A DNA stretch of 64,000 nucleotides from Rhyzopertha dominica (lineage: Eukaryota > Arthropoda > Insecta > Coleoptera > Bostrichidae): contig QCXZ01000086.1 in NCBI GenBank assembly GCA_025024175.1, positions 17,016,245 through 17,080,244 on the forward strand. Reading direction: 5' to 3'. The stretch's first letter is position 1, and the number at the start of each line of letters is the position of its first letter. The position numbers and the translations under genes were made by a program. Below the pieces are notes generated by a model. The model saw nothing but the letters and a program-made list of their open reading frames with translations. It did not search any database and was not told the DNA's origin. Shown one piece after another: positions 32,600 through 42,499 of this stretch.

Positions 32600-35518
32600 T
32601 AAGATAAGAAGTCGATTGCCCCTTAATTAGGAAGATTTTAACGTTAACGTATTTATCAATAATGCATATTAATGTAACTTTTCCAAAACGTAATATTTTN
32701 AGTAACAATTGCTTCGTCATAGATAACCACAACTTAAAAGCAGTAAAGGGCCACTGCGATCGATTTTCTATCTATAAGATCGTCCTGTGAAGCTCCCAAA
32801 AAAACCTTAAATTAGGTCAATAAAAAGACCACAGGTTTAAACTGGCACATCCTCATCCTTACCTTCAAATTCTTTTTAACTAGTTACAATATTTTGCCGT
32901 GTATGCCAGATAGAACAATTAAGTTATCTTGATCTATTTTTTGCTTAAATTTGGAAAATGCGTTTCTTCGTCTAATTTCTTAGCCGAGCATCGTATCTGT
33001 TTAATTATCCAGAATATATGCTTAAGCTTGTTTGTCAAAGTAGTTGATGAAGTTTGTTTGTTGATAATTTTGTTCATACTCGCAATTTTTTTATTATAAT
33101 GTCGTTAACTTCCCGACTATTATAAATCTCACATTTTTTTTTCAAAGTATTTGCTGACGTTTTATCTACTTAACCGTCTTAACATGGCGAATTATTTTCT
33201 CATTTTACCGAACAACTGCCTATGCAATATAAATCTCAATTGAAAAATTTATTCTTTTCCCGCCGACGACTTTTGCTGCAATCGAGTGAAAACGTTATAA
33301 ACGTCAAATTACAAGCGTCGAGCGTATTTGTATTTGTTTTTAGAATCTTTTATTTAACTGCTGTAAAATATTATGTTCATTCCTTTTTATTGACAAAAAT
33401 ATACTAAAAATTAACTGCTATCATTAAATTATCTTGATGTCATGAATTAGGGCTTGAGCTTAATTTTTTTCTGTATATTTCATTGCCAGTTTTATATCTT
33501 TTCTCAGAAGATCCATATTTTGGTCTAATAATTTTCGGTTCTGCAAAGGATATGAAGTATCGCTCGTTAAATTTATTGAAAAAATATCTGAGAAAATGAT
33601 TTCTACATTCAATTTTTCAACTTTGAAGTTTTTGTAAGGTCTAGTTTCAATAATTTTCTTGTATGTACCACTGTCTTCATCCCCATTTATAATATTGCAT
33701 TTTATCCCAAAAATATTAATACTTAGCCAAAACCCATCTACTAAATTTCAGACTCCATATTATTTGAGGATCCTCTATGTATATATTTTTAACACGTGCG
33801 GTTTGCCTCCTTAGCAGCAGTATGCGCAAAATATGTCGTAAATCATAATAGCGCTTCCTGCTTCCTGGTCTCTCATAGTATCAAANGTTTTTTCCCATTC
33901 ATTTATCACTCTAGAATGTACACGATTATATGTTTCCAAAGACATACACATAGACGATAGTAATTCTAGTAAATTATAGAAGCTTCAACCGAAATTAAAC
34001 TAATTCCAAAATCACTATGTGGCTATGCGAATTTAAATAGTCCGGATGCTGCAAGTACTGATGTATCCTCCATTCATCTCAAATACGGTGTTACATAGTT
34101 ACCTCCTATAAGAATGATTTAGGGTTTACCTCCTACTGGGTTGTGGTTTAAGCATCATAAATCGCTTTGAACAAGTAAATTTCACATTTCATAAAGTTGC
34201 TCGTAAAGTTGTGACACTTAGCATTGTCATTAATATAGATATTATTTTGGTTTTCGACAACTGCAGAAAAATTGTAATATTTATCGTTTGGCAAACCATT
34301 AATACTTCTTTTCTTTCATTTTTTGACAATCAGTAGTGGCAGCGCCACAGATTTGAAACGCGAATTATACTATATTGTACCTACAATTTGGTGAACAAAT
34401 CACCAGACACCTTTAGGAACGTTTGAAACACTCATTTATTGAAGTTGGGGAATCTCCAATAGATATTCATATGAGTCCTTCTAGTACAGAGGTTTATAGG
34501 TATTCACTCATTCGAGTAACGACCGAAATGAGGATAACACAGTGTGCCAGAGCTTCTGGCTTACAGCATAACTTAACAGATCCTTTTCTACCAAAATATT
34601 TTAAGGACTTATAGTGTTGTCGTTAGCCACAAATGGCAGCACCGATATTTATAAAATTAGAGATTCTGCAGTCTGCAGATCTTAAGCCTTTTCTGCAACA
34701 AACAATGCGAACAGTTTATGAATATGCAAAAAGCCCCTGTGATCTTGAAAAATATTTTTTCTCAATGATTCATCTGTAAAACGTATGAGGAGTTCCATTT
34801 CTACTTCAGATTTCCTGCATAAAGATGAATTAAAAAATACATCACGTGTCGTTATATGAGAAATAGGTAATCGCTAGGAGTAGGGACAATTCTCTATGTC
34901 TGGCAACGCAGGTGAGGGTGTAACATGATGACATGACGAGTCCCCACTTTAGGAATGCAAGAGCGTGCAGTTTTCTACTTACACTGGTGCGCCACCTGTC
35001 GCATAACAGCTTAAGCACGCTTGCTACTAAACACTTTATATCCAAGAAACAAAACTTTATATCCATATCGCGGTATGCATGTTTAGTCCGTAAGGTTAGC
35101 ACTCTAGTTATACTCAATGATCATGGTTGTCGAGTAATTTTCACAGTCTGTGTTTAGGAATATCTAAATCAAGTGTATACTGACAATCTTTAAATTCAAA
35201 AAGGTACTTTAATACCATTTATAAAAATTGAAAGTGCGTCACTATTGGTTCGAGATTAACCTTAATGGTGGCAAAATGAAATGAATACAATTTGTGTTAC
35301 GGGGTGTTTGTGGTTTGCTCTGTTACACATTTTATAGTTTCGGCTGCCTACTAAAATGCAACTGCTACCTACCTTAGTATTAATAATTACTATATTTTAT
35401 TTTAATAGCTAAAATTGTTGTTCCAGGCCTACTTCAAATTGCAATAAAAGTGTTAGAGCAAATAGAATATTTTTTTCATGTAGGTAAGGAAAATGCTATT
35501 TTAGAACACCAAAAAACA
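32600..35518. other. Stretch without recognisable genes
   Basis: AT-rich, with Ns at 32700 and 33885. The less AT-rich block 34850-35120 contains only short frames and the 25-base block shared with 30256-30280. Confidence 0.4.
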
Positions 35519-35520
35519 TA

Positions 35521-35934
35521 TACAGGGTCCGCCACCTAAAACTCCCCATGCTCGTGTTTTCAAGTACAAAGTTCGTTCTAAAGAGAGAGAGGCTAGAAAA
35601 TGAAACCCTGCGATGAGGCTAGTTTGGTTTACTACATCGCACACTCTCTCTCTTTAGAACGAACTTTGTACTTGATTTATTTAAAGGTTACTTAAAATTT
35701 TGGGGTTTTGTGTGCAGCGATGGGTATGTAGGCACAATTTGTAAACTAACACATTAAAATTCTGAACAACCCTATTTAAAGAACATGGCGGCGACTATTT
35801 TTTCTTAATTTTCACTAAGAAGAAGTAATAATTACGCATAGTTGGTAATGACACAAAATGAAGAAGACAAAAGTCGGCATTCAAAAAAATAAAGAAAATA
35901 TGAGCCTGAGGAACTTTAGGTGGCGGACCCTGTA
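35521..35934. mobile_element. 414-bp MITE with internal hairpin
   Basis: Ends are TACAGGGTCCGCCACCTAAA and its complement (TTTAGGTGGCGGACCCTGTA) with TA on each side. Inside, 35561-35591 and 35644-35674 form a nearly perfect stem of about 30 bp (CAAGTACAAAGTTCGTTCTA...). The right half shares long stretches with the arms of the palindrome at 38480-39335. Confidence 0.8.
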
Positions 35935-36275
35935 TACTTTTAGCAGTTTAATCCGCATTTAATTTTCCTTTTAATTGCATTATATCATTGTATTTAAAGA
36001 TTCTGAGAAAATCGATATTTATGTAGAACATTCAGAGAACGTTCCCTTGCAGTCTATGGACAAACTATTTTGGAATTATCAATAACATGTTTGGTACAAA
36101 AATTACAGTTTAGTGCAGATAAACTAATAATATTGACAAATATGATTTTCAGGAATTGGAGATACTGTAGCGCCCTTCCAGGGGTACCTCTACGAACTTG
36201 AAGGTAATTTCCAGTAACTTCTCTTGACCACATTATTTAGCAATTTTTCTCCTTAAAGTTTTAGAACGACTAGTA

Positions 36276-37579
36276 TACAGGGTGACCAGAAAGTTCCCGC
36301 ACTTTTTTGTTTGCTCATTTTTGGTGATGTTATTGCCATTCTTTATTGTTTTTGATAATTTTATGGGATTCCTTGTTGAATTCTGATCTAGAAAAAGTTC
36401 TAATTATGTTTTTATTTTCAGTTGTCTTAAAGTTATGAATCGTGAAAACGTGCGTGTCACTGTTGCTGAATTGCATAAGGCAGGAATGAAGACGGCCGAC
36501 ATTGTTCGCGCGACTGGCTACAAGAAACGAACCGTCTACGATGCCGTGAAATGGTTCAAGGAGACTGGCAAGACCGCTGACCGTCCTCGAAGCGGTCGTC
36601 CGACGATCAGATGCGGCACTCGTCACAATTCTGGAGATTTTCGATGCGTAAAATGGCCCAGGAGCTCGGAATGAAGCGCGAAACCGGCCACGTTATTGTC
36701 AGAAAGAAGCTCGGTCTTCGTAGCTACAAGATCAGCCGCGCTCATTTTCTCAACGATGCAGCAAAGGCAAAACGATTACAAATATGCCGGCAGATGCTGT
36801 GCCTGGTCGCTGGTGGTCACTTGAACAAAGTTTTATTCACAGATGAGAAGATTTTCACCATTTCCCAGGCACACAATCATCAAAATCACCGTCAACTACT
36901 GCGTAAGGGTCAGCAGAAGACCGTTGCAGTAAAAATCGCGGAGCGCAGGCACTTTCCCGCTTCCGTCATGGTCTGGGGAGGAATTTGCGCCAGTGGAAAG
37001 ACTCCTCTCGTGTTCATCGACCGAAACGTCAAATCAACGCCGCGAGCTATCAGCAAATCGTCTTAAGAGATGTTCTAGAACCCTGGGCCACATGTCATTT
37101 CGGCCAAAACGGATTCACGCTCCAGCAAGACTGGGTATCGGCTCATTCCGCTCGAACAACAATTGCTGTTTGTGAGGATCTGTTTCCTGGTTTTTGGGGC
37201 AAAGACGTTTGGCCGTCAAACTCGCCCGATTTGAACGCCACGGACTACTCTGTATGGTCCATCTTAGACGAAAAGCTATCAAGGTTCCGATACAATAATG
37301 TGGAAGCGTTGAAAGCGGCTTTGGAGCGTGCCTAGGACGAGATTACGGTGGAACAGTGTGCGACCATCGTTGGCAATTTTCGTAAGCGAGTTAAAAAATG
37401 TATTGAAGTTAAAGGATTCAATTTTGAGCATATGTTGTAATTATTTTTGTTAAAATATATTATTATTAGTCTAATAAACATGTTTATTATTTTAATCGTG
37501 TGCATTTTTATATTTATACTGTATTTTTGTACAGTTGAAATATCTAAAAAAAGTGTGGGAACTTTCTGATCACCCCGTA
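36276..37579 (+). mobile_element. Tc1/mariner element, DD37D (maT-like)
   Basis: 1304 bp with inverted ends: TACAGGGTGACCAGAAAGTT on the left and the complement TACGGGGTGATCAGAAAGTT on the right, each flanked by TA (36274-36275, 37580-37581). It contains one transposase gene. It is visibly richer in G and C than its surroundings. Confidence 0.9.
36435..37440 (+). pseudogene. maT-like mariner transposase
   Basis: The N-terminal helix-turn-helix is ELHKAGMKTADIVRATGYKK with VYDAVKWFKETG. After a frameshift near 36600 come VLFTDEKIFT (first catalytic Asp), VMVWGGI, and after a second frameshift near 36990, LQQDWVSAHSA (second Asp) and WPSNSPDLNATDYSVW. Counting to the Asp of ATDYS gives 37 residues between the second and third acids, the DD37D spacing of maT-type elements; QQDW has W where G is usual. 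A TAG at 37333-37335 precedes the last 34 codons, which remain readable to the TAA at 37438. Transposase inserts at TA by cut and paste; this copy cannot make a full protein. Confidence 0.88.
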
Positions 37580-37581
37580 TA

Positions 37582-38019
37582 TGATTTAAGGCAGGTCACC
37601 TCTTTTAATAATTACTCACTCTGTATACTTGGTCTAATGCGAGCTGGTCGATAGCAATTCTGAGATGCACATTAATAATTATTATACATAATTAATTAAT
37701 TGATCTATCTATTAAAACAGTTGCTGTCACTACTCGTTTCCAGCTTTTGTGTACCAGTTTACATATTGCGTTAAATGAGTTTGGGTGACAGTTGAGTTTT
37801 GTTATAGAAGTAAATATACATTAAAAACTAAAAAGCAGTAATAGGGCATTTTGTTTTGCCTATGGCTGCTACTTATTTGCAGCAAAATTATAAAACCTGA
37901 TTAGTTTTCATTACTTTCCTATGAACAGAAGCATAGCGGATTTAACAGTCAACAAACAAGACTTATTCAGTCTTGATCTATACACCGTCTGGATAGAAAA
38001 AAAAGGATTCTGTTGTTTT
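37582..38019. other. Stretch without recognisable genes
   Basis: AT-rich spacer between the mariner and the LINE scrap. CTCACTCTGTATA near 37620 resembles the complement of a TACAGAGTGAG terminus, but no partner was found. Confidence 0.35.
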
Positions 38020-38445
38020 TATCTTCGGAGTGTCCCTCGTAAATAAGGAGAACGTTTAGCCTTGTGGAACCCCTGATGTGGCGGTGTGCACTGAGAACCT
38101 TGTGTCATCGAGTTTCACTCGGAAGTGTCCCTCAGGAACGCTGACGTCAGACGGATGGGTCCGGTTGGGATGTCAGCATATAATAGCTCGAGTATCAGTC
38201 CTTATGCCATACCTTGTCGAACTCTTTTGACACGTCCAGAAAGGGCCTTAGATTAACTCTGACGTTGAAGCCATTGTTAACCTACTCGACAAGCTTGAGC
38301 ACCTGGTGCATGACGGAGATGCCCGCCCTGAATCTGAATTACTCGTTCGGGAAGACGTTCTTCTCCCAGACGGCAGCAAATCGACGATCCAAGATGGTCT
38401 TCTCAAAAATCTTCTGCATGGTCGGTAACAGCTGACAGAGCGGTA
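38020..38445 (-). pseudogene. LINE reverse transcriptase scrap (Jockey-like)
   Basis: Minus-strand frames show LLPTMQKIFEKTILDRRF (the RPIxLLP..K..E region), then SVMHQVLKLVE, a DVSKEFDKVWH motif (the palm motif usually read DVxxAFDxVWH), KLDDTRFSVHTATSGVPQG, in that order but across several frames and stops. It covers only the fingers/palm part upstream of the catalytic FADD/YADD. The segment is markedly GC-richer than its surroundings and differs from the LINE at 24484-27986. Confidence 0.7.
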
Positions 38446-38479
38446 ATTCTGGGGAAATGTAACGCTTCATTTTTGTAAA

Positions 38480-39335
38480 TATGTTTTTACCTTACCCCAC
38501 ACAATAAATATTGCTTCATAGTTGGATCACGACATTTGTCTTCTTCAAATTGTGTCATTACCATGTATGCGTAATTTTTACTCCTTCTTAATGACAAACA
38601 AGAAAACTTGTCGCCGCTATATTCTCCTATTGACACACAAAACCCCAAAATTTTGGGTAACTTTTAAATAAATCAAGTACAAAGTTTGTTCTAAAAAGAG
38701 AGAGGCCAGGAAACGATACCCTGCGATGAGGCTAGTGTTTGATGTAGAAAACTAAAGTGGTAGAAGTGTAAAACTTGCAATTTTCTACCGAGTCGTATGA
38801 AATTAACCACTGTCGTTTTATTTAATAAAGTGGGAAGTAACTGTTGCAATTGTAGGTAATCCGTGCTGGAAACATAAAATTATTTATTTTATAGATATTA
38901 GTACATGCAACAGTTGTTTCCCAGCTTATTAAATGGAACAACAAGTGCCATTTTCATCAGATTTCGTTAAAACTTGTAAGTTTTATACTTATACAACCTT
39001 AGTTCTCTACATCATGCATTAGCATCATCGCAGGGTATCGTTTTCTAGTCTCTCTCTCTTTAAAACAAATTTTTTTATTTAAAAGTTACTCAATTTTGGG
39101 GTTTTGCGTGCAGCAATGGGTATGTAGGCATAATTAGTACCGTAATAAGCTGTTAAACTAACACTTAATAAATTGTGAACAAACTTATTAACAGAATATG
39201 ATGGTGACTAGTTTTTCATAAAGAAGGAGTAAAAATTACATATACATGGTAATAACACAAACTGAAGAAGGCAAAAGTCAGCATCCAAGTATGAAGCAAT
39301 ATTCCTTATACAGGATAAGGTAAAATTTTTTTTAC
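38480..39335. mobile_element. Palindromic element with a nested MITE
   Basis: The left arm 38480-38740 pairs with 39014-39335 (GGTAAATTTT-type ends, CAATATT, AAATTACATATACATGG, TTTTGGGGTTTTG, AGAGAGAGGCC). It belongs to the family of the 35521-35934 MITE. The arms meet at a separate element, 38741-39013. Non-coding. Confidence 0.7.
38741..39013. mobile_element. Nested 273-bp MITE
   Basis: Ends GATGTAGAAAACTAA and TTAGTTCTCTACATC are inverted repeats, extending inward through AAAACTTGCAA/TTGTAAGTTTT. It sits in the centre of the host palindrome; a GATG/GATG-like flank is possible but unproved. Confidence 0.65.
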
Positions 39336-40011
39336 AAAAATTGATTTTATTTGCAAAATATCATAATCAGCAAATGTTTTAGGCAACCACTATGCTATTT
39401 TAAAGAGTTTAAAAAGACCTACAATTTGATATGTAAACTGTTCTTTCTTTGCCAAGCTTTCGATTACATTTTTCATAATTTATGCCTGCCGATTTACCAT
39501 GATTTTAATATTTCTTCTGATAACAAATAGGTGTAAATATTACTTAAATTTTGTGTGTCCGATTTTTTATTTATTGTGTTAGCACTTTTATTAATTTGGT
39601 ACATTTCTAAAATTAAACGTTTATTTGTAACATTCTCTTTTTCTAAAATTTTGACTTCTTCCCAATTTATTATGTGATTATTTCTAATTACGTGTTCTCA
39701 TAATGAACATCGATCTCTATCTTTTCTAATATCACCTTTATGCAGTGCTATCCTACTGGATAGCCACTGCGATGTCTGTCCCACATCAATTTTGTCACAA
39801 GTATCACATTTTAAAGAATAAACAACATTCGATTGATATCGTAATGGAATTTTTGATTTCAATTTGCTAAATAAATTTGAACCGTTTTTAAAAAATTTTT
39901 AATGCATTTTTATACCCTCATTTTGAAAACTTCTAATTAATTTTGTTGCCAAACCTGTAATATTTTCTGATTACAAAAAATTCCAAACTAAAATACACTA
40001 TAAAATCAGAG

Positions 40012-42060
40012 TTGCAACAGATACTACCACAATTCATAAATTATGAATATGAGAGGAGACAAAAAATAAAGTATAATACAGTTTTTTACAAAATTAAGGT
40101 AAGAAATATGAATAAATTAAATAAACTTATACAAAATTTAAACAATAAAATTAACATTCAAGAAAAGTGGTTTGTAAACTTATCCAAGACCTTGGCGTTA
40201 GGTAATAAATTTAGTTTCAAAACTAATGTTAAAGACATACATATTGGTAAACTTGTTGCTGACATCGGAAATAATTTAGACCTAATAGCTGAAGATAAAA
40301 GAGATTTCTATAGAGCTAAATTTGCTAGTATCATATCAGGATTTATATATAAAAATAAAGGTGTAAAAAACCAAACAGATACACTTTACAAANAAACTCA
40401 GAATTATTTAAAATTAAATCCAAATTTATTAACCTTAAATAGTGATAAAGGGGGCGTAACAGTAGTCATGGATAAAGAACAATACCAAATTAAAATGAAT
40501 GACATTCTTTCGGACGAAAACTATTTTAAAGTACTTAGATGTGATCCTACACGTACTGTTCAAACAAAATCTAATACTTATGTTAGCAAACTAGAAAAAA
40601 TACAACATATAACTTCAGAAAAAGCTAAAGCTAACAAAATCTATAATTCAGTCAGCCCGAGAATCTATGGCAATCCAAAACTTCACAAAGAAAACACACC
40701 TTTAAGACCTATAGTGCCAAGTATACAAAGTCCAATGACTAATTTATCAAAATTAATTTATGACATCTTAACAATGGCGTATGATACCAATAATGACTAT
40801 TACATAAAAGACAGTTTCAGTTTTGCTGAGTTAGTTAAAAACGTAGAAATTCCACAGGGACATGAAATAGTATCGCTAGATGTGGTCAATCTTTTTGGAA
40901 ACATTTCAAAATCTTTGGTGATCAAAATTTTGAGTGAAAAAAGGAATAAAATCGACCCATATTTTCAATGTCCAAAAATTAATACAAATTATAAAAGAAG
41001 AGAGCTTTCTATAGAAATGGTATCATTCATATTAGATAACAATTATTTTAACTATGAGGACAAATATTACAAACAAATTTTTGGATGCGCTACGGGTTCA
41101 AAATTAAGTCCTATACTTGCACAGTATGTAATGGACGAACTTCTAAATTCATGTATACCAAAATTGACATATAAAATAGCATTTATAAAAAAAATTGTGG
41201 ATGATTTAATTTTAGTAATTCCAACCTATGGCATAGAAGAAATTATAATGGTTTTCAATTCTTTCGACCACCATATAAAATTTACAGTTGAGAGAGAAGT
41301 GGATGGTGGTGTACCGTTTCTACAATAGATACAAAAGTAATACGGCAAAATAATAAGATTGTCTTAGATTGGTATCAGAAACCCACCTCTTCAGGCAGAT
41401 ATATAAATTTTTTGTCAAATCACTCAATTAAAATTAAAATTAACTTTATTAGGCAAATGAAACATAGAATTAAAAAAATTTCACATCCAAATTACATAAA
41501 TAAGAATTTACAAAAATGAAAAATTACGTTACTTCAAAATTCTTACCCGCAAACTTCGATAAACAAAATTTTGTTTTCTACTATTGATTACTTACAAAAC
41601 GATTGTGCGATTAATCAGCAAAATTTAAATTCGGTGAATGTTTTAGACAGAGTGGAGCAGCAAGAAAACCATGATTCTCAAAGTAATCATAATTCAGAAG
41701 CATCTCGGTTTGGAACTCTTCCAAATATTACAGATTTGGCAACAAAATTAATTAGAAGTTTTCAAAAAGAGGGTATAAAAATAGCATTAAAAAATTTTAA
41801 AGAGTTCAAATTTATTTAGCAAATTGAAATCAAAAATTCCATTACGATATCAATCGAATTTTGTTTATTCTTTAAAATGTGATACTTGTGACAAAATTTA
41901 TGTGGGACAGACATCGCAGTGGCTATCCAGTAGGATAGCACTGCATAAAAGTGATATTAGAAAAGATAGAGATCGATGTTCATTAGGAGAACACGTAATT
42001 AGAAATAATAATAAATTGGGAAGAAGTCAAAATTTTAGAAAAAGAGAATGTTACAAATAA
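40012..42060 (+). pseudogene. Penelope-like RT and GIY-YIG protein, family 2
   Basis: The main frame (40012-41328) has Penelope RT landmarks: SDKGGVTVVMDKEQY, PRIYGNPKLHKENTPLRPIV, SLDVVNLFGNIS (first catalytic Asp), ATGSKLSPILAQYVMDELL and IVDDLIL in place of the usual YVDD. It breaks near 41330; the thumb region (LDWYQKPTSSGRY) continues in another frame, stops near 41519, resumes at 41571-41819 and again shifts before the GIY-YIG part (41824-42060: FVYSLKCDTCDKIYVGQTSQWL). These proteins couple telomerase-related RT with a nicking endonuclease. At least three breaks make it inactive. Confidence 0.85.
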
Positions 42061-42415
42061 ACGTTTAATTTTAGAAATGTACCAAATTAATAAAAGTGCT
42101 AACACAATAAATAAAAAATCGGACACACAAAATTTAAGTAATATTTACACCTATTTGTTATCAGAAGAAATATTAAAATCATAGTAAATCGGCANGCATA
42201 AATTTATGAAAAATATGGTGGCTATGTTGCNACTTTTATATTTTGTCATTAATCAAATCTGTAATGAAACTTCAAATTCGATCAAATTATACATGTTATG
42301 CAAGATTTCAAACATAAAATTGGCCCCCTTTTATAAACCTCAATTTCAGTAAGGTTGCGAGTTACATGTAGTTTTAGGTACATACTGATATAAGTGTTAT
42401 AGGAGCCCTGAAGAA

Positions 42416-42450
42416 GATTTAAAATAAAATCGAAAGCTTGGCAAAGAAAC
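42416..42450 (+). ncRNA. Hammerhead-ribozyme-like core, Penelope family 2
   Basis: CTGAAGA (42418-42424), a stem GATTT/AAATC and GAAA (42442-42445) give the CUGANGA-stem II-GAAA order. The remaining stems were not tested. Confidence 0.55.
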
Positions 42451-42499
42451 AAGAGTTTACATAATTTCAACAAAAGTCGAATTCCCCTTAAACACGAAG

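Larger units (their letters stand above)
39420..42490 (+). mobile_element. Penelope-like element, family 2, with an inverted 3'-end copy upstream
   Basis: A plus-strand element (RT, linker, GIY-YIG, pLTR with hammerhead core) at 39976-42490 is preceded by 39420-39975, the reverse complement of 41720-42225 of the same element, including GIY-YIG on the minus strand (about 39690-39860). An inverted partial copy at the 5' side is the common Penelope arrangement. N bases are at 40393, 42194 and 42231. Confidence 0.85.
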
